Positions 38,016-46,613 are shown, counted from the first letter of the stretch. The stretch: 64,000 nt of DNA from Paenarthrobacter sp. AR 02 (GCF_021538675.1 NZ_JAJUKH010000005.1:124001-188000), one strand, 5' to 3'. Made by a program: numbers and translations. Notes: generated from the letters alone by a model not told the origin.

Positions 38016-38083
38016 GTATTAACTCCTCGTTGAGACATGGCGCCGGAGCCCGCACTGCGGACATCCGGTTGGCATTGATGGCA

Positions 38084-38112
38084 ATGTTACTCGTGGGTAA
38101 CTTAGCTTGCAA
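38084..38112 (-). promoter_or_regulatory. fadA-fadB promoter
   Basis: On the - strand, -35 TTGCAA (38107-38112), a 17-base spacer, and -10 TAACAT (38084-38089), about 70 bp before the fadA ATG. Near-consensus sigma-70-type hexamers with ideal spacing. Confidence 0.65.
38086..38101. promoter_or_regulatory. Operator palindrome over the fadA promoter
   Basis: GTTAC-TCGTGG-GTAAC, a 16-bp dyad with 5-base arms inside the spacer and -10 of the fad promoter. Size and placing fit a TetR-family repressor that responds to acyl-CoA, as known for fad genes. No regulator gene is next to it, so the regulator is unknown. Confidence 0.5.
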
Positions 38113-38145
38113 GGCTGCTCGAAGCCCGGTGCGGGAAAACGAAAA

Positions 38146-38179
38146 GCCCGCCACCCGAACCGTGGTTCGGGTGGCGGGC
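38146..38179 (-). terminator. Intrinsic terminator after rnd
   Basis: The arms GCCCGCCACCCGAACC (38146-38161) and its complement (38164-38179) give 16 perfect pairs around a 2-base gap. On the - strand TTTTCGTTTT follows (38136-38145), so it ends the RNase D transcript before the fadA promoter. Confidence 0.85.
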
Positions 38180-38194
38180 CTTTCAGCGGCATGT

Positions 38195-39520
38195 TCAGCT
38201 GGCTTCCTTGGGTTTTGATTCCTTGGCTGGAAGCGGATCCGGATTCAGGCACGCGGCGGTAAGGATCGGGGCCGTCAAGGAGATTTGCCACTCCCGCGCG
38301 CCAAGTGTCCGCAACTCAGAGGAGACCGATTCGAGTGAAACGTCCGCCGGTGGACGCCAGGTGATCCGGCGCAGGTAGTCGGGGGTCAGGAGGTTCTCGA
38401 CAGGAAGATTGAGTTCCTCTGCCAGGGCCTGCAGCGCGGGCCGCGCGGTAGCCAAGCGTGCGGCCGCCTCGGGATCCCGGTCTACCCAAACCCTGGGGGG
38501 CGGGGGTGCGTTGGTAGGCAGGTGCAGGGGAGGGAGGTCCGTGAGGGTCCTGGCGGTGGTGATGCATCGCAGCCAGCGGGGTGCCTCGCGTTGGGCGGAG
38601 CGGCCATGGAATCCCTTGGTTGCAAGCAGTTGGGGGACTGTGGTGGGCATCGCCTTGGCGGCGGCCACGAGGGCGGAGTCGGGGATCAGCCGGCCGGGTG
38701 CGACGTCGCGCTTGCGGGCCAGCTGGTCGCGTTCCTGCCAGAGTTCACGGACTGCGGCCAGTTGGCGGCGGTCGCGGATCTGGTGAAGGCCGGAGGTCTT
38801 GCGCCAAGGGTCGACCCGCGGCGGGGAAATGCCTGCAGCGAGGATCCCGGCGAATTCCTGTTCGGCGTACTCGAGCTTGCCGTCCGCTTCGAGGAGTTCG
38901 ATCAGTTCTTCGCGGAGTTCGGCGAGGACCTCGACGTCCAGGGCGGCGTATCGCAGCCACGGTTCGGGCAAGGGGCGGGTGGACCAGTCAGCAGCGGAGT
39001 GCTCCTTGGCGAGGCCGAACCCGAGGAGTTGCTCGATCACTGCGGCGAGCCCGACGCGGGGGAGGCCTGCCAGGCGGGCAGCCAGTTCTGTGTCAAAAAG
39101 TTTGTCAGGCCACATGCCCAGCTCTGACAGGCAGGGCAGGTCCTGGGTTGCAGCGTGCAGGATCCATTCGACGCCCCGGAGGGCGTCGTTGATGATCGTC
39201 AGGTCGTCAAAGGGCTCGGGGTCGATCAGCCAGGTACCGGCGCCTTCACGCCGGATCTGGACCAGGAAGGCGCGCTGGCCGTAGCGGAAGCCTGAGGCGC
39301 GCTCCGCGTCCACTCCTGCCGGTCCAGTGCCCGCGGCGATTGCAGCGGCGCACCGCTCCAATCCCGCCGGGGTGTCGATAACCAGGGGCACGCCTTCGCG
39401 CGGGGTGTCAAGATCAATGATTTCGGGGACGTGGCTGTCGAAGCCGTCGACCTTGATGTGGGTGGTGGTTTCAGCAGCCGGATCGCCGGCTGTGGTGTTT
39501 TCCGGATTTTCAGGGGTCAT
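38195..39520 (-). CDS. rnd: Ribonuclease D with HRDC domain
   Basis: 441 residues. DEDDy 3'-5' exonuclease: D and E in GVDAERASGF, D in HAATQDLPCL, and Y/D in YAALDVEVL; an HRDC domain (about 235-310, VRELWQERDQLARKRDVAPGRLI) and a C-terminal region follow. Trims tRNA and other structured RNAs. Rv2681-like, next to DUF3000 (Rv2680-like). Downstream of DUF3000 by 80 bases on the same strand. Confidence 0.92.
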   Translation of the reverse strand: MTPENPENTTAGDPAAETTTHIKVDGFDSHVPEIIDLDTPREGVPLVIDTPAGLERCAAAIAAGTGPAGVDAERASGFRYGQRAFLVQIRREGAGTWLIDPEPFDDLTIINDALRGVEWILHAATQDLPCLSELGMWPDKLFDTELAARLAGLPRVGLAAVIEQLLGFGLAKEHSAADWSTRPLPEPWLRYAALDVEVLAELREELIELLEADGKLEYAEQEFAGILAAGISPPRVDPWRKTSGLHQIRDRRQLAAVRELWQERDQLARKRDVAPGRLIPDSALVAAAKAMPTTVPQLLATKGFHGRSAQREAPRWLRCITTARTLTDLPPLHLPTNAPPPPRVWVDRDPEAAARLATARPALQALAEELNLPVENLLTPDYLRRITWRPPADVSLESVSSELRTLGAREWQISLTAPILTAACLNPDPLPAKESKPKEAS

Positions 39521-39600
39521 GGTGGCTTAAGCTTACCGATTCCCGTCACAACGGTATGCTTCGCGGGCGCCGGTGAGGTGGCCAGTGGAATGTTCCGGGG

Positions 39601-40257
39601 TCAATTGAGCCTCCTGTTGGGTAGTCCGGTAACCCCTGGGGGCAGGGGCGGCAGTCCCGCGAAGGTGCAGACCATGTCGGACCAGGCTTCCAGATGGGCC
39701 TGGACGTCGGCGCTGGCCGGCGTCCAGGAGGCGCGGAGTTCGATGTCGATGGTGTCCGGTCGTTCTGCCAGGGTGCCAAAGCTCTCGGAAAGAATCCTGG
39801 TGGCCGTGCCTCCGGCCGCACGATGGGGAGCCGCATGGTTCTCGAGCGCATCCACCAGCCACGTCCACGCTACGGAGCCCAGCATGGCATCATTGCCCAT
39901 TTCGGCGTCCATTTGGGCCCGGATGTATGTGACAATGCGGAACTCGCCCTCCCACACTGCGGATCCGTCGGGGTCGTGCAGGAGGATGAAGCGGCCCGTG
40001 GCGAGCTCGTCGTCGTCGTCCGTGGACGGACTGTTGGCGTGGCTTTGGGCGAAGGCTTTGGCGGCTGGCCCGTGGACTGGAACCTGCCGGGTGGCTGCGG
40101 TGGGACTGAACACTTCCGCGCCCAAGGCCACGGCATAGGGCGCCAGCCGGGCCGGGGCAGGGATCTCCTCAAGCCGCAATTCGCTGCGGCATTGTGCTTT
40201 GCGTAGCGTTCCCAGGGCGAAGAGAAAATCCGCGGGAACCTGTGCGAGGGCGTTCAC
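39601..40257 (-). CDS. DUF3000 family protein
   Basis: 218 residues, soluble. Conserved parts include RFILLHDPDGSAVWEGEFRIVTYIRA and a Trp/Asp-rich segment VAWTWLVDALENH, then SFGTLAER. An actinobacterial-only family next to RNase D with no assigned function. GTG start at 40257. The last 80 bases before rnd contain nothing else that I can see. Confidence 0.88.
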   Translation of the reverse strand: MNALAQVPADFLFALGTLRKAQCRSELRLEEIPAPARLAPYAVALGAEVFSPTAATRQVPVHGPAAKAFAQSHANSPSTDDDDELATGRFILLHDPDGSAVWEGEFRIVTYIRAQMDAEMGNDAMLGSVAWTWLVDALENHAAPHRAAGGTATRILSESFGTLAERPDTIDIELRASWTPASADVQAHLEAWSDMVCTFAGLPPLPPGVTGLPNRRLN

Positions 40258-40273
40258 CCTCGCAGATTATGCG

Positions 40274-40311
40274 TTCGGGGCGGCGATTCTGTGCAGGCTC
40301 GCCGCCCCGAA
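40274..40311 (-). terminator. Hairpin terminator after ltaE
   Basis: TTCGGGGCGGCGA (40274-40286), a 12-base loop and TCGCCGCCCCGAA (40299-40311): 13 perfect pairs, ten bases after the ltaE stop. No T-run. Confidence 0.6.
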
Positions 40312-40320
40312 GCGCAAGGG

Positions 40321-41433
40321 TTACTTGGACCCAAGCTCGCGCCGGATCCCTTCAACGAAGGCATCGATGTCCTCTGGCGTGGTGTCGAAGGAGCACATCC
40401 ACCGGACCTCGCGCCGGGCGGCGTCCCAGTCATAAAACGCGAATGACTTCCGAAGCCGGTCGGCTACGCCCTCGGGGAGGATAGCGAAGACCCCGTTGGA
40501 CTGCGTCGCCTGGGTAGGTTCAACGCCGTCGATCTCTTCCACGGCGGCGCGGAGGCGGGCCGCCATGGCATTGGCGTGTTCAGCGGAGCGCAGCCAGAGT
40601 CCATCTTCGAGCAAGGCGATGAACTGGGCGGAGATGAACCGCATCTTGGATGCGAGTTGCATGTTCATCTTGCGCAGGAACTTCAGGCCGTCCGCTGCCT
40701 CGGGGTTCAAAGCCACCACGACCTCACCGAAGAGCAGCCCGTTCTTGGTGCCGCCAAAGGAGAGGATGTCCACGCCGGCGTCGCGGGTGAATGCGCGCAG
40801 GGGCACCCCAAGGTGGGCCGCTGCGTTGGCCAGCCGGGCTCCATCCATATGCAATTTCATGCCCTTGGAGTGGGCGTGGTCGGCAATGGCGCGTACTTCC
40901 TCGGGCGTGTAGCAGGTGCCCAGCTCAGTGGTTTGGGTGATGGAGACGACCAGGGGCTGGGCGCGGTGCTCATCGCCCCAGCCCCATGCTTCGCGGTCAA
41001 TCAGCTCAGGAGTGAGCTTGCCGTCGTCCGTAGGCACCTGGAGGAGCTTGATTCCACCGATGCGCTCCGGCGCCCCATTCTCATCCATGTTGATGTGCGC
41101 GGTGGATGCACAGATAACAGCGCCCCACCGTGGGAGCAGGGACTGCAGGGACAGGACGTTGGCGCCCGTGCCGTTGAAGACGGGGAAGCTCTCGATACCA
41201 GGCCCGAACTGCTGCTCCAGGACCTCCTGGAGCCTGGCCGTGTACACGTCCTCGCCGTAGGAAACCTGGTGTCCGCCATTGGCGGCGGCCAAGGCAGCAA
41301 GAATTTCGGGGTGCACGCCGGAATAGTTATCCGATGCAAATCCACGGACCGCCGGATCGTGCAGTTGTACCGGCCCGGCCGTGCCGGGCGCGCTGAGGAT
41401 TGCCTCTGTTGTGCTTGTCACTGGTTCGTTCAC
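40321..41433 (-). CDS. ltaE: Low-specificity L-threonine aldolase (PLP, beta-eliminating lyase family)
   Basis: 370 residues, a fold-type I PLP enzyme. The PLP lysine is in SFGGTKNGLLFG (about 214), with Asp in LHMDGARLANAAAHLG and a Ser/Thr-rich N-terminal part. Cleaves L-threonine or related beta-hydroxy amino acids to glycine and an aldehyde. Last gene of a - strand operon with DUF6421 and an SDR; the conserved grouping suggests that the substrate may be something other than threonine. GTG start, 10 bases after the SDR stop. Confidence 0.88.
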   Translation of the reverse strand: MNEPVTSTTEAILSAPGTAGPVQLHDPAVRGFASDNYSGVHPEILAALAAANGGHQVSYGEDVYTARLQEVLEQQFGPGIESFPVFNGTGANVLSLQSLLPRWGAVICASTAHINMDENGAPERIGGIKLLQVPTDDGKLTPELIDREAWGWGDEHRAQPLVVSITQTTELGTCYTPEEVRAIADHAHSKGMKLHMDGARLANAAAHLGVPLRAFTRDAGVDILSFGGTKNGLLFGEVVVALNPEAADGLKFLRKMNMQLASKMRFISAQFIALLEDGLWLRSAEHANAMAARLRAAVEEIDGVEPTQATQSNGVFAILPEGVADRLRKSFAFYDWDAARREVRWMCSFDTTPEDIDAFVEGIRRELGSK

Positions 41434-41443
41434 GCTTTCAAGT

Positions 41444-42172
41444 CTATTTGGCCAGCAGGATGCGCTGGCCGTTCAGTTCGCTGGCGGCTTGTTCAAAAAG
41501 GCCGACGGCGGCAGCAGCCAGGTCTTCGACGTCCGTGTACCCGGGGAATCGCCGTTCGGGATGCGCCTCCCGCATGCCGGCGTCGACGAGGGCCTTCACC
41601 ACGAAGACCACCGCGGCGCTGTGCTGCTCGGTGGGAGCGTCCTTGGTGCCCGACTGTTCGCGGCGGAATCCATCGGCTACCGCCAGGGTCCAGGCTTCCG
41701 CTGCAGCTTTCGCGGCAGCGTAGCTGGCGGCTGAAGCGGTTGGGGCCGAGGCGCTTGTGGATGACACCATTGCAAGCCGTCCGTGCGCAGATGCTTCGAG
41801 TTGGCCGTAGAAGACCCTGGAGACGTTGCGCAGGGTCGTGACGGCATTGCGTTCCATCGTGTCCCAGTCGTCGTCGCTTTGATCCTCGATACCCTTTGCG
41901 CCGCGCCAACCGCCGACGAGGTGGATCACTCCGTCGACGCCCCCAATGTGCAGCTTTTCGATATCGGAGTTCAGTTCGCGAACCGCCTCAAGGCTGGCGA
42001 GGTCGCACACCAAGGGGGTGACGTCCTGGCCGGTTTCAGCCGCGGCGGCCTTGATGCGGGCTTCATCCGATCCCACCGTGATGACACGGTGCCCTGCTGC
42101 AGCCAGCGCACGGGCGGCGGCAACGCCCGAAGCGCTGCTGCCGCCCGTCACCAAAATGGTCAATGCGGTCAT
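41444..42172 (-). CDS. Short-chain dehydrogenase/reductase
   Basis: 242 residues. Rossmann loop TGGSSASGVAAARALA (a TGxxxGxG variant in which one Gly is Ser) and the catalytic tetrad Ser in VSSTSAS with YAAAK (ASYAAAKAAAEAW). A Trp/Gly-rich segment HLVGGWRGAKG is unusual. Makes or removes a carbonyl with NAD(P)H; substrate unknown. Its ATG overlaps the DUF6421 stop by one base (TGATG), so the three genes are translationally coupled. Confidence 0.88.
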   Translation of the reverse strand: MTALTILVTGGSSASGVAAARALAAAGHRVITVGSDEARIKAAAAETGQDVTPLVCDLASLEAVRELNSDIEKLHIGGVDGVIHLVGGWRGAKGIEDQSDDDWDTMERNAVTTLRNVSRVFYGQLEASAHGRLAMVSSTSASAPTASAASYAAAKAAAEAWTLAVADGFRREQSGTKDAPTEQHSAAVVFVVKALVDAGMREAHPERRFPGYTDVEDLAAAAVGLFEQAASELNGQRILLAK

Positions 42173-43539
42173 CAGGCCGCCGTCGAACCGGTGATGCCGG
42201 TGGTGGATTCGATCACGGGGCGCATTTTCTTCTCCAGTGCTTCGTAGAACATGGACAGCGGGAATTCATCGTCCAGGACCTGGTCCGTGAGGCCACGCGG
42301 CGGTCCATCCAGGGGAAGGGCGTCCGGGCCCTTCGTCCAAACGGACGCCGGGTGCGGGGTCACGGTGCTCGAAATGAGCTCGTAAGCGGCCAGCCAGTGC
42401 GCTGCCTTGGGACGGTCAATGGAACGCCAGTATAGTTCCTCGATCTGTGCGCCAAGCTCCACTACGACGGCGGCTGCTTCGTCCCAGTCAATGCTGAGCT
42501 TGCTGTCCGTCCAGTGCAGGACCCGGTGCTGGTGCATCCAGGCAAACAGGAGCTGGCCGCCGAGTCCGTCGTAATTGCGTACACGGCTGCCGGTGATGGC
42601 GAAGCGGAAGATCCGGTCGAAAATCACGGCGTACTGGACAAGCTTTGCGTGCTTGCGGGCATCGGGATCGGCGGTCTCGTCCTTTTCGATGCGGACGGAT
42701 TCCCGGAAAGCGGTGAGGTCGCAGCGCAGTTCCTCGAGCGAGTAGAGGAAGAAAGGCATCCGCTGCTTGATCATGAACGGGTCGAAGGGCAGGTCGCCGC
42801 GCATGTGCGTGCGGTCGTGGATCAGGTCCCACATCACGAACGTCCGCTGGGTGAGCTCCTGGTCGGAGATCAGCTGGGCTGCGTCAGCCGGCAATTCCAG
42901 GGACGTGGTCTCGGCAGCGGCTTTGAGCACGCGGCGGAAGCGGGCGGCCTCGCGGTCGGCGAAAATGGCCCCCCATGTGAAGGTGGGCGTCTCGCGGACG
43001 GCGACGGTCTCGGGGAAGAGGACCGCCGAGTTGGTGTCGTAGCCCGGGGTGAAGTCCACGAAGCGGATGGGGACGAAGAGCTTGTTCGAGTAGTCGCCTG
43101 CTTCCAGGCCACCAATGAACTCCGGCCAAATGACCTCGATCAGGACTGCTTCGACCAGCCGGTTGGTGCTGCCGTTCTGCGTGTACATGGGGAAGACCAC
43201 CAGGTGCTGCAGGCCGTCAACGCGCTGCTCCTGCGGCTGGAAGGCCTGGAGTGAGTCCAGGAAGTCCGGTACGCCGAAGCCTTCGGCTGCCCACCGGCCG
43301 AAGTCTTCGACCAGCAGTTGGAGGTATCGGGCGTCATGGGGAAAGTGTGGGGCCAGTGCGGTGATGGCCTCCGAGATCGTGGCTATGAGGCGGCCGGCTT
43401 CGCCGTGGGCTGCAGGATCGGCAATGGAGCCGTCCTGTTCCTGGTGCGCCTGCAGGGCGGTGGCCGCAGTCTTGAGTGAAGTCCACTCGGCGTTGTCGGC
43501 GGTGACACGCGGGAGGGTGGGGGTGGCGGTAATCGTCAT
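42172..43539 (-). CDS. DUF6421 family protein, possible metalloenzyme
   Basis: 455 residues, soluble, of unknown function and first in a three-gene operon. Conserved stretches include VFPMYTQNGSTNRLVEAV and PIRFVDFTPGYDTNS, which suggest an enzyme and not a structural protein. Residues 241-245 are HDRTH and 269-274 are EELRCD, spaced about 24 apart: the layout HxxxH...ExxxD seen in gluzincin metallopeptidases, but with Asp in place of the catalytic Glu after the first His. Whether it binds zinc is inference. A 22-bp dyad lies 45 bases before its ATG. Family name is recalled and the assignment is fairly sure; function is not. Confidence 0.8.
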   Translation of the reverse strand: MTITATPTLPRVTADNAEWTSLKTAATALQAHQEQDGSIADPAAHGEAGRLIATISEAITALAPHFPHDARYLQLLVEDFGRWAAEGFGVPDFLDSLQAFQPQEQRVDGLQHLVVFPMYTQNGSTNRLVEAVLIEVIWPEFIGGLEAGDYSNKLFVPIRFVDFTPGYDTNSAVLFPETVAVRETPTFTWGAIFADREAARFRRVLKAAAETTSLELPADAAQLISDQELTQRTFVMWDLIHDRTHMRGDLPFDPFMIKQRMPFFLYSLEELRCDLTAFRESVRIEKDETADPDARKHAKLVQYAVIFDRIFRFAITGSRVRNYDGLGGQLLFAWMHQHRVLHWTDSKLSIDWDEAAAVVVELGAQIEELYWRSIDRPKAAHWLAAYELISSTVTPHPASVWTKGPDALPLDGPPRGLTDQVLDDEFPLSMFYEALEKKMRPVIESTTGITGSTAA

Positions 43540-43583
43540 GGAACTCGGCCCTTTCGAAGTAGTAATTGCTTCTGGGCCGAGCG

Positions 43584-43605
43584 TAGCAAGCGAAAAGTAT
43601 TGCTA
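43584..43605. promoter_or_regulatory. Dyad upstream of the DUF6421 operon
   Basis: TAGCAA, 10 bases, TTGCTA: a 22-bp inverted repeat of 6-base arms, 45 bases before the DUF6421 ATG, in an AT-rich strip. Likely a regulator site; the regulator is unknown. Confidence 0.4.
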
Positions 43606-43702
43606 ATTCAAAAATAGGCTGAGCGTAAGAAACTCTTGGTCATGGCATCAGTGAAAGGCATTTGAGGTCAAGGACACAACAGTTGAAGCCGGCCAGTGAA
43701 GT

Positions 43703-43734
43703 TCCGGACGGACCGCCGCGGCGATCCGTCCGGA
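43703..43734 (-). terminator. Hairpin terminator after msrB
   Basis: Arms TCCGGACGGA and TCCGTCCGGA with an inner CGCC/GGCG stem, a long GC hairpin seven bases after the msrB stop. The + strand flank has no T-run, nor does the - strand. Confidence 0.6.
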
Positions 43735-43740
43735 GCCCGG

Positions 43741-44181
43741 TCAGCTCTCTTCCGGATTTACCAGGCGGAGCGAGATGGAGTTGATGCAGAAGCGCTGGTC
43801 CGTAGGGGTGTCGTAACCCTCGCCATCGAAAACGTGCCCCAGATGGGAATCGCACGTGGCGCAGCGTACTTCCACCCGGTCCATCCCCATGGTCCGATCA
43901 TGGAGATACCGGACAGTGCCCTCAGCCAACGGGGCCCAGAAGGACGGCCAGCCACAGTGGGAATCGAACTTTTCCTTGCTGGTAAACAACTGGCTGCCAC
44001 ACGCCCGGCACTGATAGACGCCTTCGGTATGCGTATCCCAGTACTCGCCGGTGTAGGGGCGTTCGGTACCCGCCTGCCGCAGGACCCGGAATTCCTCCGG
44101 CGTCAACGCCTCACGCCACTGGGCGTCGGTCTTCTCCACGGCCGCAGATGATGTCTTGCTGGTGTTCTCAGGAGTGTTCAT
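43741..44181 (-). CDS. msrB: Peptide-methionine (R)-S-oxide reductase
   Basis: 146 residues; reduces methionine-R-sulfoxide in proteins. Zinc cysteines are in CRACGS and CATCDS, the catalytic Cys in RFCINSISL, and the signature GWPSFWAPL is present. Start: ATG 44181 follows GGAGAAGAC; a GTG at 44199 overlapping the upstream stop is the alternative. Convergent with nothing; tail of a two-gene - strand unit with the hypothetical gene at 44196. Confidence 0.94.
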   Translation of the reverse strand: MNTPENTSKTSSAAVEKTDAQWREALTPEEFRVLRQAGTERPYTGEYWDTHTEGVYQCRACGSQLFTSKEKFDSHCGWPSFWAPLAEGTVRYLHDRTMGMDRVEVRCATCDSHLGHVFDGEGYDTPTDQRFCINSISLRLVNPEES

Positions 44182-44195
44182 GTCTTCTCCAACGC

Positions 44196-44687
44196 TCACG
44201 AGTCGCCGATAAATCCCGAACCTGCGTACAGGTGCAATACGGGGAGGCCCAGCTGATCCTGTGCTTTGTTGGCCCAGTCCGTGTGGAAGGTGTCCGCAAT
44301 GGCATGCGGCCGCGTCACGACAACGGCCTGGGCAGCGTTCACCGAACGCACCTTCGACACCAAGCCGGCCACGGCATCGCCGTCGACTACCTCCCCGGCC
44401 ACGCCACCGCCCAAGCCGGCCAAAGCCGCCAGAGAGGCCGCTAATGTCTCCGAAGCCTCCGCCCGCTCCACCTCGGGGTCAGGCGACTGCGCAGTGAGGT
44501 CGCGGAACGCCTTGGCGATATCAAGCAACGAGAGGTTCTCCAGGAAGTCCACCAGGAGATGCCGTTCGGTATTGGAAGGGACCAACACAACCAATGGCGA
44601 GTCACCGCCGTCGAGCAGTTTGGAAATATTTACACGGTCTTCGGGGCCAAGGGGCTCTTCTGTCAGGATGACTATGGGATCGCTCAT
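44196..44687 (-). CDS. Hypothetical protein, Usp-like alpha/beta segment
   Basis: 163 residues that I cannot name. Begins MSDPIVILTEEPLGPEDRVN; the C-terminal segment VVVTRPHAIADTFHTDWA...LPVLHLYAGSGFIGDS reads like the last strand-helix-strand of a universal-stress-type fold. The Ala-rich middle (about 75-115) is helical. ATG at 44687 follows a TACGCT box by six bases, so it may be leaderless. Upstream of msrB. Its start is 120 bases from the divergent alpha/beta hydrolase. Confidence 0.62.
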   Translation of the reverse strand: MSDPIVILTEEPLGPEDRVNISKLLDGGDSPLVVLVPSNTERHLLVDFLENLSLLDIAKAFRDLTAQSPDPEVERAEASETLAASLAALAGLGGGVAGEVVDGDAVAGLVSKVRSVNAAQAVVVTRPHAIADTFHTDWANKAQDQLGLPVLHLYAGSGFIGDS

Positions 44688-44807
44688 GGCTACAGCGTAG
44701 TCCCGGGCAACCTGACCCGCAGGCTTTCGGCGCCCAACATCCCGAACAGGACGCCGCGCGGTCCTTGCCTGCACTGGACGGTGCCCGGAAAAGGCAACAA
44801 TGGAACC

Positions 44808-46094
44808 ATGGCATCGACATCCCGGTCAGCGAGCGACGCTGCAGAGAAGAAACTGTCCCCCCGCACCAAATGGGCCATTGGCGGCTTCCTGGCAGGCGGG
44901 ACCGTTGCTGGCTTGCTGGGGGCCGGCTCCTCGGCGCTCGCCGTCTACTTTGCCCGTCGAGTCATTACCCCCGCAGCCCGTCACGAAGACCAGGAAGTCC
45001 TGGCCGTCATCCGCGGTGACGACGGGCCCCAAGTCATCCTTGCGGCCACCCCGGACAGCATTATCGACGGCACCTACAGCCTCTTCTTTTCAGGGGGTGC
45101 AGGGCACGCGAGGATTGGGCGGATCGTCTCGTATTCGCCCGCCGAACAGACCGTGCTGCGGGAAGTCGAGGAAGTCTACAGCGGCAACCTTTCCGAAGCC
45201 CGCCGGGCCTGGTGGAGCGGTGCTACCTATCCGGACCCGGCTGCCATGGGCCTCAAGGCCGAAAATGTGGACATAGAGGTCGACGGCGGCAAGGCGCCTG
45301 CGTGGTTGATCCGCGCCGAAGCCTCGGCGCCGGCACCGGTCTGGGCCATCATGGTCCACGGCAGGGGTGCCACCCGCATTGAAGGGCTCCGTGCGGTGCC
45401 CGTTGCACGGGAGCTTGGCATGGACAGCCTGTTGATTTCCTACCGAAATGACGGGCTTGCTCCTTCGGCTCTGGACGGACGGTATGGCCTGGGATCCACG
45501 GAATGGCGCGACGTGGAGGCCGCCATCGACTACGCCCTGGAAAACGGCGCACGTGAAATCGTGTTGTTCGGCTGGTCCATGGGTGGTGCCATCAGCCTGC
45601 AAACCGCGGATCTGTCCAAGCATCGCCTGGCTATTCGGGCGATGGTGCTGGATGCCCCGGTCATCAATTGGGTTAATGTGATGGCCCACCATGCCGAGAT
45701 GAACAGGATCCCCTACACCGTGGGACGTTACGGCCAGATGATGTTGACCCACCCCCTGGGCCGCCGGCTCACCGGGCTGGCTGCCCCGGTGGACCTGAAG
45801 GCCATGGATTGGGAGGCCCGCGCCGTTGAGCTGCGCACGCCCACCCTGCTCATTCACAGCGTGGACGACGACTACGTACCGTTCGGGCCATCAGCCAGCC
45901 TTGCGGAGAAGAACCCGGAAATGGTCACCTTCGAGCCTTTTGACGGTGCCAGGCACACGAAAGAGTGGAACGTTGATCCCGAACGCTGGGAGCGGCTGGT
46001 CCGGTCCTGGCTGCGACGGCAACTGGCACCCCGGAACAACCCCGGCCGGAGCGGTTCAACAGGGCACGGCACCGGGTCAGGGCCGGTTGGCTGA
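44808..46094 (+). CDS. Alpha/beta-hydrolase, membrane-anchored
   Basis: 428 residues. N-terminal cytosolic part and one helix (FLAGGTVAGLLGAGSSALAVY, about 25-45) that would anchor it; catalytic domain with nucleophile in GWSMGGAISL (about 250), Asp in HSVDDDYVP and His in GARHTKEW. An oxyanion loop HGRGATR is visible. Esterase, lipase or peptidase-like; the substrate is not predictable. ATG at 44808 within a Ser/Ala-rich start. The stop is six bases from the convergent ybaK stop. Confidence 0.85.
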   Translation: MASTSRSASDAAEKKLSPRTKWAIGGFLAGGTVAGLLGAGSSALAVYFARRVITPAARHEDQEVLAVIRGDDGPQVILAATPDSIIDGTYSLFFSGGAGHARIGRIVSYSPAEQTVLREVEEVYSGNLSEARRAWWSGATYPDPAAMGLKAENVDIEVDGGKAPAWLIRAEASAPAPVWAIMVHGRGATRIEGLRAVPVARELGMDSLLISYRNDGLAPSALDGRYGLGSTEWRDVEAAIDYALENGAREIVLFGWSMGGAISLQTADLSKHRLAIRAMVLDAPVINWVNVMAHHAEMNRIPYTVGRYGQMMLTHPLGRRLTGLAAPVDLKAMDWEARAVELRTPTLLIHSVDDDYVPFGPSASLAEKNPEMVTFEPFDGARHTKEWNVDPERWERLVRSWLRRQLAPRNNPGRSGSTGHGTGSGPVG

Positions 46095-46100
46095 ACGAGG

Positions 46101-46595
46101 CTACTTGCCCGTGCCGATCGATGCGGTAATGGCCTTGGTCAAGCTGACAAGGTCAGAGGGTGAAAGTTCGATGTCCAAACCCCTTCGGCCCCCTGAAACC
46201 AGGATGGTCTCGAAAGCCAAGGCTGAGTCGTCAAGGACAGTGGGGGAGGGCTGGCGCTGCCCCAACGGCGAAATGCCGCCGAGAACGTAGCCTGTGCGGC
46301 GTTCGGCCGCTTTGGGGTCCGCCATTGCTGCCTTCTTGGTGCCCAGGGAGGCAGCTACCGACTTCAGGTCAAGATTCCCGGATACCGGCACGATGGCGAC
46401 CGCCAAACGCCCCTCGACCTCCACCATGAGTGTTTTGAAGACACGTGCGGGATCGATCCCCAGGACTTCGGCCGCTTCCAGTCCATAACTGGGGGCCGAC
46501 GGATCATGGGCGTAGGGGTGCAGGACAAAAGGAACGCCGGCCGCAGCGAGTGCTGCAGTGGCCGGCGTTCCCTGTGAAGCCATTTTCTTGGCCAT
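46101..46595 (-). CDS. ybaK: Cys-tRNA(Pro)/Cys-tRNA(Cys) deacylase YbaK family
   Basis: 164 residues of the YbaK/EbsC trans-editing type: LHPYAHDP, VFKTLMVEVEGRLAVAIVPV and the conserved GYVLGGISPLGQRQ. Hydrolyses mischarged Cys-tRNA(Pro). Eighteen bases downstream of sufE on the same strand. An in-frame ATG four codons into the protein is an equally plausible start. Confidence 0.93.
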   Translation of the reverse strand: MAKKMASQGTPATAALAAAGVPFVLHPYAHDPSAPSYGLEAAEVLGIDPARVFKTLMVEVEGRLAVAIVPVSGNLDLKSVAASLGTKKAAMADPKAAERRTGYVLGGISPLGQRQPSPTVLDDSALAFETILVSGGRRGLDIELSPSDLVSLTKAITASIGTGK

Positions 46596-46613
46596 ACCGT
46601 GTGAGGGTGCCTT

